From assembly GCF_019097595.1 (NCBI RefSeq), contig NC_080717.1:28642876-28706875 (forward strand): DNA of 64,000 nucleotides, given 5' to 3'. Both the position numbers and the translations under genes were made by a program. This DNA is from Hemibagrus wyckioides (taxonomy: Eukaryota > Chordata > Actinopteri > Siluriformes > Bagridae). The first letter of the stretch is position 1; each line of letters starts with the position of its first letter. Shown piece by piece: positions 52,901-63,899 of this stretch. The notes under the pieces were generated by a model. It saw only the letters and a program-made list of their open reading frames with translations, did no database searches and was not told the origin of the DNA.

Positions 52901-55900
52901 CTTGAGCACACTAGATCCTCTCCTGTCTTTGGACACAGTGTAAAATATGAAAATAAAATAGATAGTAAATGTGTGGTTTCAGACAAACATATGATAAGGT
53001 ATGAATATTTCATGTGTGCTGTTAGTCACATGACCTGAGCCATTTTAATCCAAACAGACACAAGTAATGTTAAGTAGGTTTACATTTTTTAAAGTGGCTA
53101 TTATGGATATAAAAACAGATGTATTGATTTATATAATAACACATATTGATATAACGGTGAAATAGTAAATTCACCATTAATTTAAAAATGATTAATTTAA
53201 AAACATTTACATTTTTACACTGAATTAATAATAATAATAATTTTTTTTCATTAAATATAATATAATATTAAATGCATTAATTATTTAATACCACAAATAA
53301 TTACATATAATCATTTGTATAGCACAATTTTTTTTTTTTGAATGTTTACCTACCCATGTGATATTGTCTGTTATTATAATTACTTTTGTGAATACGTATT
53401 AAAGTATGCTTCCTTGTATACAATACAGTCAAATTTCTATCCAAAAATATTATAAATACTAAATATCTAAATATTGGTATACACTTTATAATGTAAATAT
53501 GTCAAATGGAAATATTTAAAATGTTGTCTGTGTTAGCAGGCTGCAGCTTTTTGTCCTCTGTGATTGCATTAGCTTTCTGCACACCCTCTGAGGCACCGAG
53601 TCACAGGATGACATCATCACCGCGCCCTGATTGGCCGAGCCTTGGCTCCCCCTCTAACTACTCTTCTGGCTTCTCCTTCCCAGGAACACATGATCCGTCC
53701 AGCCAATAGGAGCAGGGACTTGAGCCGGAGGAGGGGGGCCGTGGAGCTGCAGAAGGAGATGCTTCAGCTGGACCTGATAGACGCTGAGGGAGGCACCCAG
53801 GAAGAAGGAGGAGAAGACGAAGAAGAGGAGAAGGAGGAGGAGGAGGAGGAGGAGGAGAGGCCTCTGCTGCTCATCGATGAGCACCAAGAGGAAGAGCGGT
53901 CGCTGATCGCCGCCATGGATACGTACCGGCCCAAGAGACCCACCACCCTTAATCTGTTCCCGCAGGTACCAAGGACTCAGGTGAGCAGGGTGACAGCTGG
54001 AGCATAGGGAGTGTGGGTGTGTGAGATGCTTGGGCTGTGAGTGTGTGTGGAAGAGTTAGGTGATGTGATCTTCACACAGCTGGTCTCTTGGTAGCCGTTG
54101 GTGTAGACTGGGTGTTTGTGTGTGTGTGTGGACTAAAGATGTGTTTATGAGGTGATTGGATCTTCCGATCATGGGCGTATAATAAACAGGGTTTTGTGTG
54201 TGTGTGTGTGTGGAGATGAGGATATTTGGTACAGAAAGAGATACTGTACTCTCTCTGGCATCATTTACACACACTCCTAATCAAATTCAGTGGTGATGTG
54301 TAGAAGCTTGATGGATTGTGCTGCTCTCATTCCTGGCCTGAATGATGCTGATGCTGAAGCTAAGGTTGAGCCTGATGCTGATGCTGCTGGCGACGTGGCT
54401 CATGCTCCCCCGTGTGGCCCACCCGCTATGAATCACTCTCCTCCTCCTCCGCTTCTGTGTAATGGAATCAGACAGGAAGTGTCGATTCAAATCCATGACC
54501 TGCAGGGGTCAAAAAGCAATGAAGGGGGAGATTAGACCACCACTGAGAAGCGCAATCTCTGCCCGTGTGGACGTTCTGGATTATCTCATACAGGCGAGCA
54601 AGATGTTCCTCACGTGAAAGATTCATTTAATGAAAGAGCTTAGCATGAAAGGATTTATATTAGACGTGGATGTTGTTCAGGGTTTTTTTGCCTTTCAAAC
54701 AGTGATTTGGCTTGAAAGTGATTTCTGTTTATCACAAATAAATGTGCAGAGAATAAACTCCCAACTGGCATAAAATATTTGGACACACCGGGAATCTGGT
54801 GACTCAGTTTCCGGTGACATGATTACGGACTCGTGTTGTAAAACCTCACCACTGGTATTTATCAACAACAGACAGGAAGGATATCTTTCATCTCTTTTAT
54901 GTCGTTTAACATAAATAATGCAAAATTCTTTAATTGTTCTGTTGGATAGTCCTTCTAGCTAATGGATTTTTTAACATCATTATACACTCAAGTTGTTAGA
55001 CTCAAACAAAACGCATATATAACATCAAATAACGTTATATATTATATAAATAAATCACTTACATAAGTACTCACTTGTGACGTAGATCTGGAGTTTTCAA
55101 AATATCTCCTGTAGATGTTCATTAGGGTTGAGATCTGGTGAATGTGAAGGTCACAGCATATGATTTACATCAATTAGTGAAGCTCTGTGAATGTGGGCGG
55201 AGTCATGCTGGAATAGACCACTCCCACTCCCATCAGGATAGAAATGTTTCATCATAATATAAAGTGGAGCCAAATTAGAGTCAGTGTTTTTCCTTTAATA
55301 AGTCACTCATCTGTATGTGGGTCTGTTGAGATTTATGCATAAACCTGTGTAGATGTCAGCTGTAGGAACATTTAAGAACAAATTGTGAACCATTTATCCA
55401 AATTATTTCCTATTTTCTCAGACAGGGCATGAAGGGAGCTGTAGTCCTGCAGTCTGTTTGACACGCCGAAATATTTCTTCTTCAAAAAGACTTTAATAAA
55501 TTCCTTGTGATCGCACCTTCAGTCAAGCGTATCCAAACTCACGAGTGATAAATAAACACAGAGCACACTGGAGACCAGTATACGTCAATAGGTGTAGATT
55601 TTGACTGGTTTTAGTGTGTTTTTTAAACTGGAGATAAATCATTATGTGTTCTAGGAAGCAGTTTATTCCCACACACCGGTCATCTGTATTGTCACTCAGA
55701 TTTGCTGATTGGTTGAGGACAGTTTACTGTCATCTGTAAACATGAGCAGAACTACATCACCTAGCTGAATCCTGGAACAGTATGTGGGCGGCCATTTTGG
55801 ACAACCAAAATCAGGGTGGGATTTTTATTTTTTTTTTTTAGCTCAATCAGTGAATACATGCTGGATAAAAACCCTTATAAAAGAGTTATTTGAATTCTTG

Positions 55901-58900
55901 CTCAAGTTTGTTTGTTTGTTTGTTTGCAAATCTATAAAAGGTTTTATAGCGTAACAATATTGATTAAAGCAAATACCTGAAGATTTGGTGCCTAGCCAAG
56001 CAGGAGACACCAGGAGGAACTATTTTTTCCCCAAACAATTAGAGTGGACTGCGCTCGTTAAAGGCCACCACATGTAGTATGTTAACGTATACAGGATATG
56101 ATGTAATTCGACTGAATTGGGGCAAAATGGAAGCTGTTAGTAGCTGAGGAGATATAGCTTTAGGGATAGCCCCAAGACCAGCTAGTAATTAGTCTCAGAG
56201 GAGGAAAAGTGTTTCTTTAATCTGCTTCCCCAAATCTGTCATACTCCACGAGCCAGTGATATATGAAGCAGTGGCTTTGTCTGGCCTGGATCTTATTGTG
56301 TTCTGTATTTCTACATTATTATAGCATGCTTAGAAACAGATATCATGTCCTTTTCTCATTTTGTTTCAATTTGTCAACTCTTCATCTCATGCTGTACTAG
56401 AAATTAAAGAGATGGCGGTCATGCTTTTGGAGAAGAGAAGAGAAGAGAGAAATTTGCCCTGCAAATGGGTCATTTACAAAAACAAAACATCGTGTGTTCA
56501 TACCAGATATCTGCCCTGTAAATGAATAAAACCTCTTCATTAGGGTACAGTCTGCTGCTGTTGTTGTTGTTGTTGTTGTTGTTGTTATATGGGAGGCATG
56601 TTACTGTCTCTGTCCGCAGAAGCACAAAGTACTAAACAACAATTTCTTGTCACAATGCACACAAAATTTTGTAATAATAATAATAAAAGTGATTAACATC
56701 ATGATCATTATCATAATAATAATGGTAGGGGGGGCACATTGGGGGTAGATTAGTGGTTAGTGCCTCACATCACTGGGGTGTTTTGATTCCCACCTCTGTC
56801 CTGCGTGCTTCAGGGGTTTTCCTGGGCTGTCCTCTAAATTGTCTGTAGTGTGTGTGTGTGTGTTGTGCACACCCTGTGATGTCATTCAGGGTGCCCCGAG
56901 TCCCCTGGGGATAGACTCCAAGTTCCCCATGACCCTGTGTAGGATATGTTGTTACAAAAAATAGATGGATAATAATATCAATAATTTGAATGAGTATAAA
57001 GTATAAATAAAACTCCTAACAGATTATCAGTTAAGTATCTTTATATTTCCAATTTCAAGAAGAAAGTTTTTAAATCCAATTCAAATAATTTCCATTTCTT
57101 TCAGGATCCAGTATAAAGCTGGCTATCAGATTGGTGGGCTCTACAATCGCTCCCCTTCATAACAGTAAAATTCTATTAAATAAATATTATTCCCAGTCTT
57201 TCCCTTTTATTTACTAATGGATCTGTTTTTATAATTTGTAGTATTTTTACTCAAAATAAAATAGAAATAAAGAATGTTTTGTATCAGTAAACTAATTGTC
57301 TTTTTGAAACTTAAAATCCCTCGTATCAATATTTAATATTTATTCTCTTTTGCCTTTAGTCATGTCCTGTTTTTCATGGGTTGTCCAGTTTTCTTGGAGT
57401 TGTTCTGTTGTACTGGAGTTGTTCTGATTTCCTGCGGTCATTCTGTTTTTCAGGGGTTGTTCCATTTTGCTGGTGTTGTCCAGTTTTCCTGAGGTTGTCC
57501 AGTTTTCCTGGTGTTGTCCTGTTTTCCTGGGGTTGTTCTGTTTTCCTGGGGTTGTTCCATTTTGCTGGTGTTGTCCAGTTTTCCTTTCAAAGCAAAAGGG
57601 ATCAATGTTTGTTAGTAATGCATTAAAAAATTCAATAAGCACCATTAAGCACAAAAAATTTCACAGGATATCTGACAGGAATCACACCGTGAGGAGTTTT
57701 GTTTTTATCAACAGTATTAACCTTGGTATTTGTGCTGGCTTCCTCTGCCGTGGATTTATGAACTGAATACACTCAGTGTTTATAACATCTCGTTAAAAAC
57801 AATGCTGAATACAGAATTCAGGTAAGATTCCTGACTGAGCCAGCGTTTTTAGAATCTTCAAACTGACATGCAGTTCTTCTGAAAAAGTCATGTGACTATG
57901 AGCAGGAAATGCCATGCAAAAAAACTTTCATTCAGATCCAGACCAAAAATGGCTTTCTAGTCCTCATTAGCATGATAGCTGGTGTTTTTTACACCCTATA
58001 TACAGTAGGCCATTCTGATGATATGAGGCCCAGTAGACTGAAGCAGAAAAGCAGCAGTTTCTCAGCAGTGCTGTAGAGTGTCAAACCTTTTACACATTTA
58101 TTTTAGCAATATTTCTCCTGAGTGTGATTCATATCCCGGTCAGCAGCGTGATGATGTCTGGAGGAATCGCTGCTTGATTCTGCACTCTGACCGTAGGTCT
58201 CTAATCTGTGCTTGTCATGGGACAGGAAAATAGCCATTTCAAAGCCCTTGGATATGATGAGCATTGATGGGATTTGTCTGGAATTTCAGAGTCCTGCTCT
58301 CATGCTAAGCCATGCCTCGATACACCAGCAGAGTGAAGATAAACTGGACTGTGTAGCTTGCTTTAGCTGACCGTTGGTATCCCTATTGTTTGTTTGATTC
58401 CCCAGTGCCATCATAAGGGCTGTACACTGCATTAAAAAAAGAATTAGTAAAAATATAGTAAAAATCCATAAGTTAATTACAAATATCTTGCATTTCCTGT
58501 TACAAGCTTAAAAATAAACCAAATAAAAGATTATTAAACCTATTTCTAGACATTTGTACTCATTTCTAGCTTTAGATTTTAGGATTTTTTAAATAAATTT
58601 ATATTATAAATTTATATTATATACATTTATTAATTTTATTTATGAATAAAATACTTTATTAAATAATTTATATTAAATTAATCAATTTATAGTATACATT
58701 TATAGCATATGAATTTATTAATTTTATTTATTAAATAAAATATAATGTTATTTATTTATTTATATATTTTTTATTTATTTATATTTCTATAAAAATCATT
58801 TTGCTTTTCTTTATAGAAATTCTTTTTTTGTTGTTGTTTTATGAAGAGTGCTTAAAATTAGAAAAATGATCTGGCAACACATATACAGTATCATTCAATG

Positions 58901-59737
58901 ATGTGACACGGCCCAGTGCCTGCACTGTAAGTTATGCAGATTCTTGCGTTAATGTTCACATCAAACAACAGAATGCTGAAAATGTTGAGCACCAAGTCAT
59001 GCTTTATTTCAACGGTCCTGTTTCTGTAAACCGGTCTTCACATCATATTCTGCTCTTGTAGACCATCTGCTTGACATATTGACGAGTTCTGCTTTGTGAG
59101 ATGCTTTTCTTCTCACCACGGTTGTACAGAGCGGCTATTTGAGTCAGCGAGACACGAAGGTGATGTTAACTCAAATAACCACTTTGTGTAAACCGTAGTA
59201 TTCCAGGAGATCAGCTCTATCTGGAATACAACAATGCCACAGTCACTGAGATGATTTGTCCTCCATTCTGATGTTTAACGTGAACATTAACTGAAACTGT
59301 TGACCTCTAGCTGCATTGCGCTCCTGTCTCATGATTGACTAAACAGACCAATTGCATGGAAGTACAGCTGTTTCTAATAAAGTAGCCTGTGAGTCCACTC
59401 CTTTATGTACTCCTTTATCCTGTCTTGTGTGATTTGTATCGCAGTTAAAGCTGATGTATAGATGGATCTTTGCTAGTGAAGCCTGCCAGTTTATTACAAA
59501 GACCCCCGCTGTCCACTTCCTTGCCTTAGGCTAAATGAAATTCCTGCAAATTTTGTAGCAGATGGCTTAAAATAAGAGCACAAGGCTCAGATATCTGATG
59601 TCTCCTTATTGTTTTTCCTTTCTTTTCTTCTCTTCTCTGATTAAACTGAAAGAGAGAGATTCATCTCTATATTAAGAAAAAAAAGATCTGAGACACATCA
59701 CGAATCTGTGTACTTCTCCATATCATCATGCCATATG

Positions 59738-59769
<32 letters not shown>

Positions 59770-62700
59770 CACTCTCTCTCTCTACTGTGCCCCTGTTTCC
59801 ATGGTGATGGAGGATGGGATGCCCATTGCATTGTGGAAGTGAGTCAGCGAGAACTAAGAGGAGAGTAAAGCGCCGATAATTCCTCTTCCCTGAAGCTCAG
59901 TCATGCTCACGTCACAGCAGGGCGTTTCTGTGTGAGATGCTGAAAGCTGTAGTTACTAAAAAAATACACAAAACAACTGGACTGAGTCAATATCAGGGGT
60001 TAGTGATTCATATCTGACATTGATTACCATGTTTGATCTTTTTGGAATGAAATACACTATATTGCCAAAAGTATTGGGACACCCCTCCAGATCATTGAGT
60101 TCAGGTGTTGTTTTTCAGGGGTTGGGCTCGGCCCCTTAGTTCCAGTGAAAGGAACTCTTAATGCTTCAGCTTCATACCAAGACATTTTGGACAATTTCAT
60201 GCTCTTTGTGGGAACAGTTTGGGGATGACCCCTTCCTGTTCCAACATGACTGCACACCAGTGACCAAAGCAAGGTCCATAAAGACATGGATGAGTGAGTT
60301 TGGTGTGGAGGAACTTGACTGTCCTGCACAGAGTCCTGACCTCAACCCCATAGAACACCTTTGGGATGAATTAGAGTGGAGACTGTGAGCCAGACCTTCT
60401 CGTCCAACATCAGTACCTGACCTCACAAATGCGCTTTTAGAGGAACGGTCAGAAATTCCCATAAACACACTCCTAAACTTTGTGGAAAGCCTTCCCAGAA
60501 GAGTTGAAGCTGTTATAGCTGCAAAAGGCAGGACAACTCCATATTACATTCATGTCCATGTAAAGGCAGACGTCCGAAAAATTTGGGCAATTTGAAAAGT
60601 ATGAAGTAAATGGTGTGTAAACTAATAATATCTCGATTAAAGTATCAGTTACTTAATGTAATTACTAGACTGTGCAGGAAACCTGAAATGACAGAAGGAA
60701 GTAAAACATTCATTAAAATTTCAACATTTTCTGATGAGCAAGGAAAGAAATCTCTACGTTTTTCTTTTCTCCACGTCTCAGCCTTTTGTTCCCTCTCTTT
60801 TCCCTCAGGACACCATTAATAATAACTCTTTTGGTGAAAAAGACAGAAGAAAAGAGAAGAAGACCCATTCATCTTCACCTCATATAAAAGGTAAGTGAAA
60901 TTTTTTGTCTGTTTGTTATTTTATGTATTTAATGCATTTTATGTACGTCAAATACAGTAGTTTCAACCTCAGATTTTGTCTCTGTCTGGAAATAAGGGTT
61001 TAAATAGAAAAAAAAAACCTTGTTACCCATATTGTTTACTTATAGCATTGTTTACTTTGTTTACTTTTATACTTAAAGTAAATTATTCATTCAAAAATAC
61101 TAATTTTTACATAAATTGTTAGAATATCCATTTAAAGTCATTTACATGCATGCTAGGGAATATGTCGTGTATTATACAGAAAACTCAGCAGGATGGGTTA
61201 TATAATATATGTATTTATTAAAAATATTATGTTAGAAGGATCATAATGAGGCCACATGAGGCATACACATTGGCTCCACAAACAGATTCTGATCTTAGCT
61301 GAAAGTTGAACCCAGGACACAGACCATTCCTTCATGTATATGTAACTGTGTGGGAGTTTTTCCTGCATAATCCCCTTCCTGTTGGAGCTATTACCTAATA
61401 AATAATCTGCTGTGTGTGTAATAGGGGCCCAGCCAGCCACACATGAACAAGTTACCCCAACCGATGGGGACAAGGTCCAAGCCAGCAGCCGGTTGGATTC
61501 TAAGCCGGCTGCATCTATAACACACAAAGCTCCAGTGTCTAACTGCAAGAAAAAGGATAAACTGTCTGACAGTGTGGGCAACAACATCTGTACGGTCCCG
61601 GTGTCCAATAACACAGCCATGAAGGACACGACCAGGGACGGGAATATGACTGGGACTGTCAGCAAGGAGAAAGCCCACTATAACTCAGTGAACGGATGCC
61701 GGGATCATGTTCAGTACTCTGGAGAAAACGGGTATACACACCACCACTCGGATAAAAACAAGGACAGGAGTAAGGAGACGAGGCAGGACATCCAGTTGAC
61801 ACCGGTGGGTGCTGAGCAGGAGAGACCTTTCCTTTCCCAGAGCAGCGACAGCAACCGCATGTCCATCAGCTCTGATACTGAACTCCCTCCACTGCATTTC
61901 CATTCCCTAGCCGAACGCACCAACCCGTCCATCAGCGAAGAGGATGAAGTGTACCCTCCAACACCTCCGTGCAGGACTGATAGCCTCAGCGAGGCAGCGG
62001 ACTCTGTTTCCAATGCAAAAACAGGCAACACAGCAGCTGTGAACGCAGCACATAGCACGGACGCCTCAGGACTGACGTACGACTCTGTGAAATACACCCT
62101 GGTGGTGGACGAGCACTCGAAGTTGGAGCTGGTTAGCCTAAAGCAGTGTTACCAAGGCTACGACAGCGACAGCGACAACACCGTCTACGAGTCGGCCGTT
62201 GACGACGACGACGAGGATCGAGATGTAGACGAGGACGAGGAAGAGTCAGGTGCAGGAGGAATGAACAGGGACACTTCCGGTCTGTCCACAGACTCTGCCA
62301 CCGACACCACGTCAGACATGCCACGTTCGCGCAAATTCCTCAACGTCTTCATAAACAGACGTCCGCGCTTTCCTGGTGGGTGGATATATATATTTTCTAT
62401 AACAAGCACAGAGTGCACTCATTTTGTTTCTGCACTTCCAGAAATGTTCCTTTTAAAAAAATAAATAAATAAATTTAGTAAAAATACTGAATGGCATTGG
62501 TCCAAAAATTCAGCCTTGTGGCACTACTTTTGATAACGATCCTCTTTCTAAACTTTAGACTTTTAGGATTTTAGAAAAACCGTCCTATTTCCGTGAGAAA
62601 GTCCACATCGAGGCCAATTTTTCCTCAATCATCCCTTTTACTCTTCACTGTGTGGACTTTAGAACAGATTTCTATAACCAGCTCAAATTATAATATTAAT

Positions 62701-63899
62701 ATATGGTCATTTCACTATAATCTGTTGAATTCTTAATTCTGATTAACACCAGTTTTCAAAGTAGTTCCAGCTGTACAGTAATCACATGTTTATATTAATG
62801 CGCTTGTTCTAATGTTATCATTTCTGTAGCAACAGCTTATAAAGGGAGTGTTGGGAAGATGCTTCAAAAAACAAAAACCATGTAGTTATGAAATGTTTTG
62901 TCAGTAGTATTTTTTTTAAATAGTTGACATTGTTAGACGTAACATCAGAGATCATTCGAATTTTTACAAAACGGGAAAGTCTTCAGCACACTGGGGTTCA
63001 AAGTCTCTCTATATAAAGTATAAAGTGTTTATATTAGCTGTAATGTAAATGATAACATTAAGTAGCTCATTTTGCTCTTTAAGTTACACAACAATGATAA
63101 ATAACCTGAGTATGATGTATAGTTCTAATGAATAAAGAAATATTGTTGTGGCACATTGCAGTTACATAATGGGATTAGAACGCTGCAGGAGTTTAACGCT
63201 GGGCCGTAATCAGTTTTATCGTGGGAACAATAACCCTGCTTAACCTCGTGTCATATCACACCACCGTACCATTTATTGTTGCTTTATAACAGCACAAAAG
63301 TGTGGGTTTCCGACAGGGAGTTATAAAATGGTGTCCGATCTTACCCGGTGTGTGTGAAGGTTTTTATTCCGACGAAGCAGAAAACACATCTGAAAGGTTT
63401 ACTGATTAAACCGGTGGAATCATTTACATTTCCGGCATTTGGCAGACGCTCTTATTCTGAGAGACTCTGACTTTATCTTATTGTTTTTCAATTGAGGGAT
63501 AAGGGCCTTTTTCAGGGGTAGCTTGATTGACTGGGGATTTGAACTCACAACCTTCTGATCAGAAGTCCAACACCGTAACCACTAAGCTACCTCCTTCTAT
63601 GTTGGATTGAAAACCTGCTTCCGCTCCAACCCTTTGTGATAAGATTGGATATCTGGTGTAATGTGAAGCCTTGTAGCACTATTTCTATAATAATCCGCTT
63701 TGTAAAGCTAGGATTTCTAAGAGTTACAACTTTTTCCTGTAACTTCAGGAATAATGCGAGGACATTCTGTTTTTTTTTTTTTTTTTTAAGAAGGTCACTT
63801 ACCTGTTGTTTGTTGATCCATAGGTGTGGAATCCTTCGGCCTTTTCTCCTGCATTATCGATGGTGAGGAGAGAGAGCAAAGCCACAGGGCAGTGTTCAG
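44801..63899 (+). CDS. mapk8ip1: C-Jun-amino-terminal kinase-interacting protein 1 (JIP1), 3' partial
   Basis: Scaffold that gathers MLK, MKK7 and JNK and links to kinesin-1 light chain and APP-family cargo. Exons: 44801-44871, 48043-48154, 53684-53980, 60809-60890, 61425-62375 and 63824-63899 (1589 nt, 529 residues, then off the window). Exon 1 gives [20 protein letters not shown] plus WEKW, aligning without gaps to the short alternative JIP1 N-terminus as I recall it. Exon 2 has [20 protein letters not shown]. Exon 3 holds [11 protein letters not shown], a long acidic tract and the JNK-binding motif [16 protein letters not shown] (residues 143-158). Exon 4 begins DTINNNSFG. Exon 5 has [22 protein letters not shown] and KFLNVF. 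Exon 6 starts the SH3 domain, [19 protein letters not shown]. The rest of SH3, the PTB domain and the C-terminus lie to the right. The fish a/b paralogue is not decided. Confidence 0.93.
44877..44906 (+). repeat. (AC)n at the 5' end of mapk8ip1 intron 1
   Basis: 15 AC units begin five bases after the donor (intron starts GTACT). Confidence 0.95.
45000..46420. other. mapk8ip1 intron 1, no feature recognised
   Basis: AT-rich; only a short (TA)n near 45293-45311. No supported exon. Confidence 0.4.
46421..46563 (-). mobile_element. SINE fragment, minus strand
   Basis: Starts at an inverted tail (CAGCATTTGGCAGACATCTT) and ends near CTCATAACCTTCCAATCAGT and CTAAACCACTTCC, the inverse of the promoter head of the SINE at 63422. 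Confidence 0.72.
46630..47172 (-). mobile_element. Nonautonomous Tc1 element, family A, complete, 543 bp
   Basis: TA at 46628-46629 and 47173-47174. Both termini are present: CACTATATTGCCAAAAGTTT and, inverted, CACTATACTGCCAAAAGTTT. The minus strand keeps the catalytic half with QHDC and [11 protein letters not shown] in one 75-codon frame (46839-47066). A later frame gives the family's [20 protein letters not shown] end (46632-46814). No DNA-binding half. In mapk8ip1 intron 1, antisense. Confidence 0.93.
47318..47899 (-). mobile_element. Tc1/mariner DD36E (Incomer-like) deletion derivative, 582 bp
   Basis: TA at 47316-47317 and 47900-47901. Left end CACTGAACAGCCATAACATT and right end CATAATGTTATGGCTGATCA-ATG. 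Its ends resemble those of the IC-type elements at 34851 and 42051. It keeps the transposase C-terminal half. In mapk8ip1 intron 1. Confidence 0.92.
47350..47796 (-). pseudogene. DD36E transposase C-terminal fragment with Glu-to-Gln change
   Basis: A 148-codon open frame: [18 protein letters not shown] holds the second catalytic Asp. Further on, [18 protein letters not shown] has Gln where the catalytic Glu (PIEHLW) belongs. I count 36 residues between Asp and this position, the DD36E spacing I associate with the Incomer group. The first Asp and the DNA-binding half are missing, so it cannot transpose itself. The open frame after losing function suggests it is fairly young. Confidence 0.85.
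48005..48040 (+). repeat. (GT)n abutting the acceptor of mapk8ip1 intron 1
   Basis: 18 GT units run straight into the acceptor AG at 48041-48042. There is no polypyrimidine tract between them and the exon. Confidence 0.95.
48410..48780 (-). repeat. Dispersed fish repeat, minus strand
   Basis: The reverse complement holds GAGGATGGGTTCCCTTCTGA and GGTTCCTCTCAAGGTTTCTT, as at 28684-28770. The middle contains diverged text not seen in the other copy. Confidence 0.65.
48930..49293. mobile_element. Nonautonomous Tc1/mariner-type element, about 364 bp
   Basis: Inverted ends CTCAAAAGTTTGGGATCACT (48938) and GTGATCCCAAACTTTTGAGC (49271). The text ATTACAGCCTGGACATTCT and TCTCCCACAAGATGGATTGG is a decayed transposase remnant on the minus strand. 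An (AT)n microsatellite (about 49294-49326) occupies its right junction. Confidence 0.85.
49420..49690. other. Possible conserved non-coding element
   Basis: Balanced base composition and text such as TTGACGTCCCATCATGGCGT and CATCAGCTGTAATCAATATC contrast with the AT-rich, repeat-filled surroundings. I see no coding frame. The call is an impression, not a comparison. Confidence 0.3.
49800..50035 (+). repeat. Dispersed repeat (diverged copy of 11632-11885) with (CA)n
   Basis: ATGTCTTTGGACTGGGGGAG and GACAACATGCAAACTCC match the other copy. A (CA)n run of about 16 units (49884-49918) lies inside. Confidence 0.7.
50430..51200. repeat. Degenerate GACA/GATA-type purine-rich tract
   Basis: About 770 bp built from GACAGA, GATGGA and GATAGA variants, almost without long pyrimidine runs on the plus strand. 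The minus-strand Cys/Leu/Ser ORFs are composition artefacts. Confidence 0.8.
51400..51670. other. Possible conserved non-coding element in mapk8ip1 intron 2
   Basis: GC-richer island ending CCAATTATCAGCTTTAATCG with homeodomain-like TAAT motifs. The 83-codon frame across it has no recognised domain and no convincing splice sites. Confidence 0.3.
52150..52310. repeat. Degenerate TTTTATT/CCATTTTA tandem repeat
   Basis: Low-complexity T-rich repeat, roughly 10-15 bp period. Confidence 0.85.
53981..55100. other. mapk8ip1 intron 3, start
   Basis: GT-rich runs near 54115-54215 and an Ala/Asp-rich chance ORF at 54290-54535. No exon supported. Confidence 0.4.
55100..55260 (-). mobile_element. Degraded Tc1-type transposase relic
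   Basis: The minus strand reads back as a decayed 'SPDLNPNE'-like site (plus strand GGGTTGAGATCTGGTGAATG), and the plus strand GTCATGCTGGAATAGACCAC corresponds to the second-Asp (QHD-like) region in reverse. Termini were not located. Confidence 0.55.
56730..56965 (+). repeat. Dispersed SINE/LINE-tail-like repeat
   Basis: TAGTGGTTAGTGCCTCACAT, GGCTGTCCTCTAAATTG, CTCCAAGTTCCCCATGACCC and TGTGTAGGATATGTTG have the order of a tRNA-like head followed by a LINE-like tail. It is decayed. Confidence 0.5.
57370..57590. repeat. 18-bp minisatellite (GTTGTCCAGTTTTCCTGG type)
   Basis: About 12 imperfect units, with CCATTTTGCTGGTGTT variants. It keeps several frames open on both strands; the Asn/Thr/Gln-rich minus-strand ORF is an artefact. 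Confidence 0.88.
57600..60054. other. mapk8ip1 intron 3, no gene
   Basis: Contains an AT-rich TTTATT low-complexity stretch (58565-58790) and a (CA)n/(CT)n patch near 59740-59785. The less AT-rich 58190-58330 and 59450-59600 could be conserved non-coding DNA. Confidence 0.35.
60055..60593 (+). mobile_element. Nonautonomous Tc1 element, family A, decayed right end
   Basis: TA then CACTATATTGCCAAAAGTAT at the left. The right end is corrupted (GAAAAATTTGGGCAATTTG instead of CAAAACTTTTGGCAATATAG). It holds the 75-codon catalytic frame (60161-60388) with QHDC and [11 protein letters not shown]. In mapk8ip1 intron 3, about 220 bp before exon 4. Confidence 0.92.
62376..63421. other. mapk8ip1 intron 5, no feature recognised
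   Basis: AT-rich with no supported repeat or ORF apart from a short (AAAT)n at 62458-62475. Confidence 0.4.
63422..63594 (-). mobile_element. tRNA-derived SINE, minus strand, in mapk8ip1 intron 5
   Basis: The reverse complement reads TTAGTGGTTACGGTGTTGGA (A box), then GGTTGTGAGTTCAAATCCCC (B box), and ends AGAGCGTCTGCCAAATGCCG. This is the same family as 28784-28978. Confidence 0.88.

Noticed and set aside
53506..53709. Plus-strand 67-codon ORF running into mapk8ip1 exon 3 in another frame
   Set aside because: It crosses the clear acceptor TTCTCCTTCCCAG at 53683 in the wrong frame, so it is not coding.
61198..62097. Minus-strand ORFs of 95-155 codons opposite mapk8ip1 exon 5
   Set aside because: Shadows of the real coding exon, which has conserved JIP1 motifs and correct phases.
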